Of a DNA stretch of 64,000 nt, positions 17,951 to 27,027 are shown in pieces; position 1 is the stretch's first letter, and each line of letters begins with the position of its first letter. Below the pieces are notes generated by a model that ran no database searches, was not told where the DNA came from, and saw nothing but the letters and a program-made list of their open reading frames with translations. The DNA comes from Mariniflexile gromovii (GTDB lineage Bacteria > Bacteroidota > Bacteroidia > Flavobacteriales > Flavobacteriaceae). The DNA lies in contig NZ_JAGJCB010000002.1 of NCBI RefSeq assembly GCF_017814435.1, positions 310,001-374,000 on the forward strand, given 5' to 3'. The position numbers were made by a program, and so were the translations under genes.

Positions 17951-19300
17951 TTAATATGCCTTTTCTTCTCCTTTAAAAATATTCAAAATTGTTAGAATGA
18001 TAATTTTTAGATCAAGAAATATAGACCAGTTTTCAACATAAAAAATATCATATCTTACTCTATTTTGCATATCTAAATCTTTTTCTATATTTCCTCTATA
18101 TCCACTTACTTGGGCTAATCCAGTAATTCCCGGCTTAACTGCATGTCTTACCATAAATTTATTTATTTTGTTTTTATAATCATCTGTATGACTTAATAAA
18201 AGCGGTCTTGGACCAACAACAGACATATTACCAAACAAAACATTATAAAATTGAGGTAGTTCATCTATGCTTGTTTTCCTTATAAACTTTCCAATTTTAG
18301 TAACTCGCATATCGTTTTTTGAAGCTTGTAATCTATCAGAGTCCTTGTTTGCTTTCATTGAGCGAAACTTGTAACAAGCGAACAGGTTAAAATCGGCTCC
18401 ATATCTTAGTTGTTTAAAGAACACTGATCCTTTTGATTCTAGTTTTATAACTAATGCTAAGAAAGGGGTAAACCATGAAAGAAACCCGACTATAACAAGC
18501 AAAGAAAAAACAATATCAAAAATTCTTTTAATTATTCTATTTAAACTTACATCTAATGGTATCTCTCTAAGCGAGAGAACTGGAATAAAATCATAACTCT
18601 CAAATTTAAGTTTTTTAGTAAAAATATATTTGCTATCAGGTATAAACTTAATAGTTTTTAAATTGTTTTCAGTAAAGAAAATTAATTGAGATATCTGATT
18701 ATTTGATAATTCTTTAACAGAGCAATAAATTTCATCGACATTGTTATTAAGCATGAAAGCAAAACAATCTTTAAAATCACCTAACTTATTATTTTCATGC
18801 TTATCTGTAAAGCATCCTTGGTAATGGTATCCATAACCTTGATTATTATTAAAAAAATTGATAAGTCTTTTTGTAGCTTCATTTGATCCTATTACAATAA
18901 CCTGCCTGAAATTACTACCTGTAATTAATCTATATTTAATAAAAAGAAAATGTAATACTATTCTCCAAACGGCAAAAAGTATAAAAAAATAAAAAAACGA
19001 TAATAAAAACTGCTTAGGATAAATATTAGAGCTTATAATATAAAAATAAGACATGATTGTTAATCCATACACCAATAGTTGTTTGAATAAAAGAGATATT
19101 ATTTCAATTACTTTTGTAGATCTATAGACATTATAGAAGGAAAAAAAAACTGAAAGCAATAACCAAAATGAAAGAATAAAAACTAAATCAATTAACTTAT
19201 CTGTCCAAAGATAATTACAGTATATTGAAATTATTAATAAATCAATTAAATGTAATATAGGCCTGACTAAATTTGAATAACCTCTTTTTTTGTCTTTCAT
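17951..19300 (-). CDS. polyprenyl-phosphate sugar-1-phosphate transferase (WcaJ-like), copy 2
   Basis: 449 residues with the same order as copy 1: N-terminal helices, a nucleotide-binding-like domain starting QVIVIGSNEATKRLI, and a sugar transferase domain with KRIFDIVFS, RKTSIDELPQF, NMSVVGPRPL and a GEEKAY end. The helical half diverges more from copy 1 than the catalytic half, which suggests different specificity or regulation. It is separated from the GT4 gene upstream by 54 bases containing a TATATTTG box (19328-19335). Both active sites look intact. Confidence 0.9.
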   Translation of the reverse strand: MKDKKRGYSNLVRPILHLIDLLIISIYCNYLWTDKLIDLVFILSFWLLLSVFFSFYNVYRSTKVIEIISLLFKQLLVYGLTIMSYFYIISSNIYPKQFLLSFFYFFILFAVWRIVLHFLFIKYRLITGSNFRQVIVIGSNEATKRLINFFNNNQGYGYHYQGCFTDKHENNKLGDFKDCFAFMLNNNVDEIYCSVKELSNNQISQLIFFTENNLKTIKFIPDSKYIFTKKLKFESYDFIPVLSLREIPLDVSLNRIIKRIFDIVFSLLVIVGFLSWFTPFLALVIKLESKGSVFFKQLRYGADFNLFACYKFRSMKANKDSDRLQASKNDMRVTKIGKFIRKTSIDELPQFYNVLFGNMSVVGPRPLLLSHTDDYKNKINKFMVRHAVKPGITGLAQVSGYRGNIEKDLDMQNRVRYDIFYVENWSIFLDLKIIILTILNIFKGEEKAY

Positions 19301-19354
19301 CTAGAATGATCTCTTCTTTATTGAAGCCAAATATAGTTATAATCTAAAAAAGGT

Positions 19355-20500
19355 CTATGTATACTTTGCGTGTTTTAAATAAATTTTTTCCAATTTCCTA
19401 ATATTAATAGAGATATCAAATTTTTCCTTAAAAAGCAGGAATGAATTTTTTTCAAATTTTTCTCGCGTTTCGTTATTGTAATATAATTCTATTATTTTTT
19501 CTTTAAATTGATCTAATTGATTCTCTTTTAAAAGATATCCATTAAAATCATTAATAACTAAATCCCTATTGCCATCACAATCTGTGGCAATTATAGCTTT
19601 TCTTAAAGATAAACTTTCGATGATTGAATAAGGAAGCCCCTCATATCTAGAAGTCGAAAGATAGAATTTCGATTTTGATACAATTTCAAAAATTTTCTCT
19701 CTTTCAATCCAGTCAATCAGTGTGAAATTCTTTTCTAAATTATGCTTAGATATTAACATTTTGACATTTTCGGAATTAGGACTAACTACTCCCAGCCCCA
19801 TAACTACTAAATGTATATTGGGAATGTGATCTTTTACATTTTTAATAATTTCTACCATCATCTCAATGTTTTTTTGGTAAGATGGTCTACCTACAGTACA
19901 AATATAATCTTTAGAGAAATTGTAAGCTAAAGAAGAAACAGTACTATTATTATCCACAACAGCCAATTCTGTAATAGAGTTATTAAATAAAAAAGCTTTA
20001 TGGGGTTGATAACCAACTTCATCAATACCTCTTTTTAACTCAGACTCAGAAGTAGCTAATAGAATAGAATTAAAATTCTTTAAAACTCTTTCAATACTTA
20101 AAAATAAATATCTTTTAACAGGAGAATGCGCACTTAAATATGAAAAAGCATGTGGTGTATGCAAAACATTAATTGAATAAAATAATGATGCTATCCTTGA
20201 AATAACACCGCCTTTAGCACTGTGAGCATGTATTAAATCTGGTTTTTCTTTCTTTAAAATTTTAATGGTTTGATAAATACATTTTAGGTCTTTAAAAATA
20301 TTAATTTCTCTTTGTATGGGTATATAAAATTGTTTCGTCGCTTTTCCTGATGAATCTAAATATTCAATACCCTTTTCTTGTTTACCGTGAATAATAATAT
20401 TATTGATAATATTGGACTCCATATTCTTAAGTGCTAGATCTAAATAAACAGCAACTCCAGAAGTAGAACAAAGGACATGGGCTACTTTAATTTTTCTCAC
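19355..20500 (-). CDS. glycosyltransferase family 4
   Basis: 381 residues with the GT-B layout. The N-terminal acceptor half has KVAHVLCSTSGVAVYLD and IHAHSAKGGVISRI. The donor half has GRPSYQKNIEMM (about 198-209) and the nucleotide-sugar motif EGLPYSIIES (about 289-298). The start is GTG at 20500. A complete promoter-like TTG...TATATTTG signal lies 24 bases upstream. It probably adds one sugar of the repeat unit. Confidence 0.87.
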   Translation of the reverse strand: MRKIKVAHVLCSTSGVAVYLDLALKNMESNIINNIIIHGKQEKGIEYLDSSGKATKQFYIPIQREINIFKDLKCIYQTIKILKKEKPDLIHAHSAKGGVISRIASLFYSINVLHTPHAFSYLSAHSPVKRYLFLSIERVLKNFNSILLATSESELKRGIDEVGYQPHKAFLFNNSITELAVVDNNSTVSSLAYNFSKDYICTVGRPSYQKNIEMMVEIIKNVKDHIPNIHLVVMGLGVVSPNSENVKMLISKHNLEKNFTLIDWIEREKIFEIVSKSKFYLSTSRYEGLPYSIIESLSLRKAIIATDCDGNRDLVINDFNGYLLKENQLDQFKEKIIELYYNNETREKFEKNSFLLFKEKFDISINIRKLEKIYLKHAKYT

Positions 20501-20523
20501 TAATTTTTAATTTTATTTGGTTG

Positions 20524-20554
20524 CAAATATAAAAGACGATGTTAATATTAACAA
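20524..20554 (-). promoter_or_regulatory. internal promoter before the GT4 gene
   Basis: On the minus strand TTG (20552-20554), a 20-base spacer and TATATTTG (20524-20531) fit the Bacteroidota consensus well. The -33 element lies inside the end of the upstream Wzy-like gene. It would allow the distal half of the polysaccharide locus to be transcribed independently. Confidence 0.58.
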
Positions 20555-21945
20555 GTTGGAAAGGGCAGCCTATCCTTACAAATGTTATTTGCCTTGTTGT
20601 AAGAAAAGATTAATATAAAGATAAAAAATAACGACATTCCTTTTACGCGAACCAACACAGATTCAGTTAACATTATTATTAAAAAAAATACTAAAAAATA
20701 TGTTCCTTGTGGCACCTTTTTGAAAAAAACATAAATTATATATAAAAAATAAATGAACCCAAAAATCCCAAATCCTAATAAAAAATGCAAATACTGGTTA
20801 TGTGAGTTTTTTGGTTGATAATAAATGTAACCATCATTGAGTATTTGATTGCTAATAACATCTTTAACATTTTTAACTCCAATACCATAAATAATATTCG
20901 ATTTTAACTCTTTGATAGAATAACTCCAAACCAAATACCGTTCATTTATATTAGCCCATGAGTTATTGATTAAATCATGTTTATCATTTTTATTAATAGA
21001 TATGTATAAGTTATTCATAGATTCAAATCCATGGCTTATTCTAGGTGACAATTTAAGACTTAAAAAAAGTATTCCAAAAAATAAAGCTGACAGTATTGTG
21101 ATTTTTTTATACCATGCCAATTTATTAGTTTTATATAGTGATAAGAGTGTAATAATAACCACAGCAAAAAATGATATTCTAGCCCCTATATAAATTATAA
21201 AAAAAACAAAAATTAGGTATAGCAAAACATCAAATCTTGATGAAACATAAATAAATCCTTTTGTTTTAAAATACATAAAAAAACTACAGCTTAAACCTAA
21301 AAACATGCCATAATAAACATGTGTGAGATCTAGAAAATCTGAAAAGTAGGTATTTATTTCCAAAAGGTTGTCTGCATAAAGTATATTTATAATTATAAGA
21401 TAGAAAAGAGAAATTAGTACTGAAGTTATAAAAACTTTAATCGTTTTTATTAATGATATTTGAAAAAGAAATTTCTTTAAGATTATAAATAAAATAGGGT
21501 ACAAAAGTAAATACAAAAAAGTATCAATTCCTTTTAAATAATTTTGGTGACATAAGTTATTTAAAATAATTAAAACAAAAAAAGCCAGAATGTAAACTTC
21601 AAACTTAATTAAGCTTAAAGATAAACTTCTTTTTTCTAATTTATTTTTATTCAATAAAATAAATAATATAATAATTAACAAAATTATAGTATGTACACTT
21701 CGAAAAAAAACCAATGAAAATACTAACAAGTACCAACATTGATTTATAAAACACATGGTTTCTATTTTTTTTTTATAGACCAATAAAATTTGATAAAATA
21801 AGATACCAAAAATAAATGGCAATGCTAATTTATATGTATCTAAAAAAGAGAAAGAAATAAACAAATAAAGTAATAAAGAAGTTAAATCTAAATTATAGTC
21901 ATTTCTTATTTTATTAAATATCTCACTAGTTCTCATAGTATTCAT
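20548..21945 (-). CDS. O-antigen ligase/polymerase family protein (Wzy-like), copy A
   Basis: 465 residues with about 11-12 membrane helices and a large extracytoplasmic loop near residues 300-385. The loop ends in the Wzy_C-type signature SHNQYLHFLLGFGIFGFIYF. Such proteins polymerise flipped repeat units or ligate glycan to lipid A. A second ATG three codons in (21936) is equally possible. It overlaps the end of the upstream GT4 gene by 20 bases. The DNA here is visibly more A+T-rich than the housekeeping flanks. Confidence 0.83.
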   Translation of the reverse strand: MNTMRTSEIFNKIRNDYNLDLTSLLLYLFISFSFLDTYKLALPFIFGILFYQILLVYKKKIETMCFINQCWYLLVFSLVFFRSVHTIILLIIILFILLNKNKLEKRSLSLSLIKFEVYILAFFVLIILNNLCHQNYLKGIDTFLYLLLYPILFIILKKFLFQISLIKTIKVFITSVLISLFYLIIINILYADNLLEINTYFSDFLDLTHVYYGMFLGLSCSFFMYFKTKGFIYVSSRFDVLLYLIFVFFIIYIGARISFFAVVIITLLSLYKTNKLAWYKKITILSALFFGILFLSLKLSPRISHGFESMNNLYISINKNDKHDLINNSWANINERYLVWSYSIKELKSNIIYGIGVKNVKDVISNQILNDGYIYYQPKNSHNQYLHFLLGFGIFGFIYFLYIIYVFFKKVPQGTYFLVFFLIIMLTESVLVRVKGMSLFFIFILIFSYNKANNICKDRLPFPTC

Positions 21946-23011
21946 TTAAAGATTCTACATACTTATTTATGTTAAACCGATCATTAAATGTCTTGTAACC
22001 ATTATTTGCCAAGTTTATTCTTAAAAGTTCGTCTTCAATTAACAATATAATTTTTTCAGCTAATTCTTCATAGTCGTTAGGTTTAAATAGCAATCCATTA
22101 AAATTATCGGTAATTAATTCCGAGGGGCCTTCTATATTAGTTGCTATAACTGCCAATTTAGCTCTAAATGCTTCTAAAATAACAATACCGAAACCTTCCC
22201 AAATAGAGGGTAAAATAAAAACATCTGCATTATCATAATATTCATTAACTGCCATTATTTCACCTTCAAATTTTACGATGTCATCGATTTGGAGGTCCTT
22301 AGATAAGTTTTGCAATGTAACTCTTAATACTCCTTCACCAACAATTAAAACATTAATAACATCTCTATATCCTTTATTTTTTAATATGCGTATGGCTTGT
22401 AATAAGGTATGAACAGCTTTCTGTTTAACCAGCCTACCCACAAATAACAAGTTGAGCGTTTTTTTTGAATTTACTAAATCTTTTTGTTTTTTATGATCTT
22501 GAAAATAATCATTTGGAGGTATGGCATTAAATAGAACAAAAGATCGATCTTTTGATACGCATAAGGTTTTTAAAACATGCTGTTCAACACTTTTAGAGAT
22601 GGATATTATTGTAATTTTAGGAACAACCCTAGTAAATAAGATTCTATAAACCATAAAATAAACCCTATCCAATATATTCTGTTGAATGTAAGTATTATGC
22701 ATAGTACAGAAAATTTTTGCTTTAACATTTCTTGCACTCCATATACCAAAAAAATCGGCATGACCAAGGTGTGTATGTATAATATCGGGGTTTATAGATA
22801 TGTAAAAATTTCTTATTTTTTTAGTAATAAAAATAGACAACGGTATATTCTTTATTTTAACTCGCTTATCCAAAAGGGAAATTAGTTCGTCTGTTTTTTT
22901 TAAATAAACCAAATAAACTTCATGATTAACTATCTGCCTATTTATAACTTCAACTAAAAGTTTTTCAGCACCTCCTATACCAAAGGCCGTTATAACGTGA
23001 ACTATTCTCAT
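21926..23011 (-). CDS. glycosyltransferase family 4
   Basis: 361 residues, GT-B fold. It begins RIVHVITAFGIGGAEKLLVE, the glycine-rich acceptor-side loop, and has NPDIIHTHLGHADF, FVGRLVKQKAVHTL (about 190-203) and PSIWEGFGIVILEAF (about 268-282), the donor-binding EX7E-type region. It overlaps both neighbours (4 bases with the upstream Wzy-like gene, 20 with the downstream one), so it is in a tight operon. The specificity is not readable. Confidence 0.88.
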   Translation of the reverse strand: MRIVHVITAFGIGGAEKLLVEVINRQIVNHEVYLVYLKKTDELISLLDKRVKIKNIPLSIFITKKIRNFYISINPDIIHTHLGHADFFGIWSARNVKAKIFCTMHNTYIQQNILDRVYFMVYRILFTRVVPKITIISISKSVEQHVLKTLCVSKDRSFVLFNAIPPNDYFQDHKKQKDLVNSKKTLNLLFVGRLVKQKAVHTLLQAIRILKNKGYRDVINVLIVGEGVLRVTLQNLSKDLQIDDIVKFEGEIMAVNEYYDNADVFILPSIWEGFGIVILEAFRAKLAVIATNIEGPSELITDNFNGLLFKPNDYEELAEKIILLIEDELLRINLANNGYKTFNDRFNINKYVESLNEYYEN

Positions 23012-24258
23012 GTGTTTGGTAATTTATTTTCTTTATATATAAGTTGTATGAGCACAAATAAAATCCAAAGTGGTGCTTGATAAAAATCTGCAATAATAAT
23101 TAAGTGCAGAAATGATGTAATTAGGCTAAACAATACAAAACTCCTCACGTTTCTTTTAAGTCTGATAACTTTTATCAGCAAAATTGTTTGAAATGAAACG
23201 AAAAAGAGAAAAGCAAACAGACCTACATCAGATAAAATAGTAAAATAAACACTTAGATATCCTTCTGTATCTTCGTTAACTCCATACCCGGGTCCATTTC
23301 CTAATACTGGGTGCTTTACAAAATTTGATAATGCTCTTGTCCATTGATACAATCTTTGTCCACTAGAACTAACTTTAGTGACCTTATTTGCCTCTTCACT
23401 GAAAGTTATTTTGTCAATTATTGAATTAATTTGCTTAAATTCAGTTTCTGATTTAAAAGATAAAAGAATCACTAAGCCTAGAAAAAAGACCATAAGTAAA
23501 CCTACTATCCATGCTAACTGTATTTTTGTTATTGAGAATTTCTCAATTTTATTTATTATAAATATTAATATTGTAGCAAATATCGACAACGCTATCCCCG
23601 CACTTGAAAATAAAGCTATCTGCGATAGAATGAACAAACCAATTAGCCATTTATATTTTTTAACATATTTTTTTTGATAAATATAACAAAGTGATAAACC
23701 AAAATAAATATTGTAAAAATTAGCCATGTGTCCGGGTTCTTCGGCCACACCCGCAACACTTAGCATTTCTCCCCTTATAAAATAATTCATGTTGCTTATT
23801 TTTCCGTCTACTACAGGTGCATAAATGCGTCTAAGGCTAAAATCAAAATAATTGATTCCTATAAAATCTATTATAATAATTAATGAACATAAAAGGAATG
23901 ATTTGTATATAACAGCCAATACCTCTATAGCTTTAATATTTAAAAATTGTATAACATATTTTGATACAAAAAAATAAAAAACTATACTGTTAGTGTAAGC
24001 TAATGAATGATTAAAACTTCTTTGTTCTTTAAAACCAAATAGAAAGCTTAACCAAACTACGAATAATAGACTTATAAGAAGCAAATCCTCTTTTAATATC
24101 CATTTTCGGCTTACTTTGCCGTGAATAAAAACTCCTAAAACCAAAAAAACAAACAATACTTGATTAATAACAACGGGGATTCTTAACCAAGATGAAATTG
24201 CAAAGAAACTTGTAAATGGCGCAAAAAAAATAAATAATAAAAAAAGTTTTTTTATCAT
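23008..24258 (-). CDS. O-antigen polymerase-like membrane protein, copy B
   Basis: 416 residues with about ten helices. A loop near residues 300-345 contains HPVLGNGPGYGVNEDTEG, followed by a helix starting LSDVGLFAFLFF. This loop and helix arrangement is typical of the Wzy/WaaL superfamily. It is a second candidate polymerase or ligase in the same locus as the protein at 20548-21945. The two share topology but little obvious sequence. Its start abuts the GT2 gene upstream, sharing base 24258. Confidence 0.8.
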   Translation of the reverse strand: MIKKLFLLFIFFAPFTSFFAISSWLRIPVVINQVLFVFLVLGVFIHGKVSRKWILKEDLLLISLLFVVWLSFLFGFKEQRSFNHSLAYTNSIVFYFFVSKYVIQFLNIKAIEVLAVIYKSFLLCSLIIIIDFIGINYFDFSLRRIYAPVVDGKISNMNYFIRGEMLSVAGVAEEPGHMANFYNIYFGLSLCYIYQKKYVKKYKWLIGLFILSQIALFSSAGIALSIFATILIFIINKIEKFSITKIQLAWIVGLLMVFFLGLVILLSFKSETEFKQINSIIDKITFSEEANKVTKVSSSGQRLYQWTRALSNFVKHPVLGNGPGYGVNEDTEGYLSVYFTILSDVGLFAFLFFVSFQTILLIKVIRLKRNVRSFVLFSLITSFLHLIIIADFYQAPLWILFVLIQLIYKENKLPNT

Positions 24259-25037
24259 TAAAATAAGTTAAATAAATTTTTTAATTTACTCCTAACAATC
24301 ACTAAATAATTAAAAACCAATCTTTTAATATAGTATAAATACGCAAATTTTACTTTATTGTTTTTTCTAATTTCAAAATCTTCTTTGGCGGTTATAAAAA
24401 GGTTTTTCGTTAAGTGTGTAGCGCCTGTATTCCTCATGTTTACAATTACTTTGTCTGTAAACAAAAACTGGACACCAGCACTATAAGCCCTGAAAATTAA
24501 TTCATAATCTGCAGATAATTTGTAATTAGTATTAAAGAACCCAATTTGTTCGTAGACACTTTTATCAACAAATGTAGCAGGGTGATTAAGTGGCATTATT
24601 CTTCCTATATATTTTTCTATATCCTTTTTATTTTCAACCGTTTTATAGACCTTATTCTTATTGTTAACCTTGTTCTTATTGCCCGATATAATAGAAAACA
24701 ATGTATCCCGCTTTACTTTTAATATCTGTGAAAGGGCGTCTAACTCGAACCAATCATCACTATTTATTATTCCTATCAAGTCTCCATTTGCCATTGAGAG
24801 ACCTTTATTCATGGCATCATAAATACCTTTATCAGGTTCACTTATCCACTTATAAGAAATGTTTTTTTGATTAAATTTCACTTCATAATATTTAATAATT
24901 TCAACTGTTGTGTCGTTAGAATTACCATCTATAATAATATATTCTATATTAGAATATGTTTGGTTTAAAACAGACTCTATAGTATCTTTTATTGTTTTTT
25001 CTGAATTAAAGCACACGGTTATTATAGAAAATTTCAT
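24258..25037 (-). CDS. glycosyltransferase family 2 (WcaA-like)
   Basis: 259 residues. The GT-A core has MKFSIITVCFNSEKTIKDTI, YIIIDGNSNDTT, EPDKGIYDAMNKGL (about 65-78) and INSDDW (about 90-95). The EPDKGIYDAMNKG motif marks the subgroup that includes colanic-acid WcaE-type and similar enzymes. It is followed by the Wzy-like gene without a gap. A 149-base gap upstream separates it from the unknown gene at 25187; I see nothing definite in that gap. Confidence 0.88.
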   Translation of the reverse strand: MKFSIITVCFNSEKTIKDTIESVLNQTYSNIEYIIIDGNSNDTTVEIIKYYEVKFNQKNISYKWISEPDKGIYDAMNKGLSMANGDLIGIINSDDWFELDALSQILKVKRDTLFSIISGNKNKVNNKNKVYKTVENKKDIEKYIGRIMPLNHPATFVDKSVYEQIGFFNTNYKLSADYELIFRAYSAGVQFLFTDKVIVNMRNTGATHLTKNLFITAKEDFEIRKNNKVKFAYLYYIKRLVFNYLVIVRSKLKNLFNLF

Positions 25038-25186
25038 GATTAAATTTTTAGTGATATTTATTCACTTTATTTGGTTTTATATTCTATTACTTAGAAAGAA
25101 CTTAAATTGCTTAAAACTTTCAATATTAGTGTCAGCTGATTTTCTTTTATAAAATACTTCCTTAATACATTAGTAATTTTCTGCTT

Positions 25187-26014
25187 TTAAAGTTTAAATC
25201 CAAACTTATAGAAAAAAGACCTAACAAGGTGCTTACAAATGTAAAATAAAGGGTGTTCTGTCCTGTTTGATAAAGCAGTACCTCTAAAAATATTATTTTT
25301 TGGGTTTTCTAACATTTCTTTATCATATATATGTCTATCGTCAAATAAATATCTATATGGAAAACAGCCATAATCGCTCATATCTCCTTCAATTAAAACA
25401 TTCCCATGCTTTTTAGAGAGTAAACTTAAAATAGTTTGGTCATGTCTGTTCTGAATAAATTCAGGGTAATCAGCTCCTAGTACACTTGGGTCATCACTTA
25501 AAATTCTACTATCTCTTGAATATTTTTCCCAATCTTTTATAAAATCAATAGACTCTTTGCATTTTTTAACTAATACAAATGTAGAAGTGATTTGAGGAGT
25601 GTTTGTATACTCTGGACTATCACAATCCATCAAAATAAATGCATCTTTTTTTGTCCATTGCTTTTCAATTAACAACAATCTAAAACATAAAATGTTTTTT
25701 TTGCTTTTTTCTAGGTGCTTAACAAGAGGCAAAACACTCTTAATGAAAATTGAACCACTATCTGCAGAAAGTAAATATTCTCCTTCCTTTACTTCTTTTA
25801 ATGCTTTATTAACTAAATATGGTTTCCAAAAATAATTTCCAAATCCTTTAGAATATTTTAGGGAACTAGCATGTAAATCCCATTGACTTTTTTCAATATC
25901 TTCAGGACTATATTCAATTACTCTATCTACTTTTCCAAAAACCTTAGCAGTAAAACTACTCCATTTCTGTTTTCCTCTAAATTTCTTATCAGCAAAATTA
26001 ACTACAGTTATCAT
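25187..26014 (-). CDS. unrecognised polysaccharide-locus protein, possible GT-A glycosyltransferase
   Basis: 275 residues with no membrane helix. I do not recognise the family with certainty. The opening MITVVNFADKKFRGKQKWS, the FWKPYLVNKAL segment (about 62-72) and a LLSADSGSIFI segment (about 80-90) resemble uncharacterised capsule-locus glycosyltransferases, where an Asp-X-Asp/Gly motif follows a KPY(L/I) helix. A later segment, NRHDQTILSLLSKKHGN, also recalls GT-A donor-binding helices. It lies 11 bases after the GT10 gene in the same direction, which fits a role in glycan assembly. Confidence 0.55.
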   Translation of the reverse strand: MITVVNFADKKFRGKQKWSSFTAKVFGKVDRVIEYSPEDIEKSQWDLHASSLKYSKGFGNYFWKPYLVNKALKEVKEGEYLLSADSGSIFIKSVLPLVKHLEKSKKNILCFRLLLIEKQWTKKDAFILMDCDSPEYTNTPQITSTFVLVKKCKESIDFIKDWEKYSRDSRILSDDPSVLGADYPEFIQNRHDQTILSLLSKKHGNVLIEGDMSDYGCFPYRYLFDDRHIYDKEMLENPKNNIFRGTALSNRTEHPLFYICKHLVRSFFYKFGFKL

Positions 26015-26025
26015 TCTCTTAAATC

Positions 26026-27027
26026 TTATAAATTTTCATTAATCACCTTATTCATAAAGCTAAACATATTATACTTTTCAAAAATTAAATCTCTAGCTTT
26101 CATTAATTGAGGCATATTCCTCTCATGAAAATCGCTTTCTACTACTGATATTATTTCTTCTATACAGTCTTTTCTATTAATATCTATAGGGTAATAACTT
26201 CCTTTAGGAAAATAATCTGAAATATTTGTGCATCCATAATAAATAGGTGTGCCATAGCATAAAAGAGCATCTGAAAATTTCTCGCTCCAATAAAATGGCG
26301 CCCTTTCATTTTCTATAACAAGTATATATCTACTTTGAGAGAACGGAAACCATTTGCCATTTGGAGCATTATCTATATACTGTCTAAACTTAGACCATTT
26401 ATTTCCTCCATAAAGATTAAAATTGTAATCTGTTTTACATAGCTTTTCTAAAAATTCTGCCCTAATTTTATGCCCTTCTACATTCATTAAATTAGAATTA
26501 ATTGTAGAAAGATTTACAGTTTTTTTAGGGTAATTTGTTTTTAGTAAAAAATCATAATCAATTAGATATTCGTCCTTAACTTTACATATGTGACTGTTTG
26601 ACCCTAAATGCCAATGTACAAATGGAGCCGATGCTATGTATCGATCATTATTTTTTTCGATTAAATAAGGGTCTGAAGTATATATTTTATTGAATTTGTC
26701 TAAAATTTGAGGTGAAGATAATCCAAGCTTATTTATATATGAAGGCGGCTCTATATGTAGTAAAAAACTTTCTTCTTTTTTGTAGTTTATCGCCAAATTC
26801 GGTTTGTTGATCACAAAATCAAAATCGGAAAATATACTATTGTAATAAATTGTGTTGCCTATTATTCCAGCCCTATTTGGAGTTTGGTCTATAATGAAAT
26901 CATTATACACTCCTCTGTGTGATGATAACCTTACCTTGTGTAAATCCCCTTTTAGCAAATTTTTTCTTTTGTAAGCGGCTCTATAATCATCCGATAAATT
27001 TTTTAAATCTCTAAGAAATCCCTTCAT
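26026..27027 (-). CDS. GT10 (alpha-1,3-fucosyltransferase-like) glycosyltransferase
   Basis: 333 residues from the ATG at 27027, which gives a 17-base overlap with the acyltransferase stop. A longer frame starting at 27165 would be translated from inside that gene and is unlikely. The C-terminal half has the GT10 donor-binding pattern: ILVIENERAPFYWSEKFSDA, then CYGTPIYYG and ISDYFP. Family members use GDP-fucose to fucosylate glycans. No GDP-fucose or GDP-mannose genes are in the window, so the donor must be made elsewhere or be a different sugar. Confidence 0.8.
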   Translation of the reverse strand: MKGFLRDLKNLSDDYRAAYKRKNLLKGDLHKVRLSSHRGVYNDFIIDQTPNRAGIIGNTIYYNSIFSDFDFVINKPNLAINYKKEESFLLHIEPPSYINKLGLSSPQILDKFNKIYTSDPYLIEKNNDRYIASAPFVHWHLGSNSHICKVKDEYLIDYDFLLKTNYPKKTVNLSTINSNLMNVEGHKIRAEFLEKLCKTDYNFNLYGGNKWSKFRQYIDNAPNGKWFPFSQSRYILVIENERAPFYWSEKFSDALLCYGTPIYYGCTNISDYFPKGSYYPIDINRKDCIEEIISVVESDFHERNMPQLMKARDLIFEKYNMFSFMNKVINENL

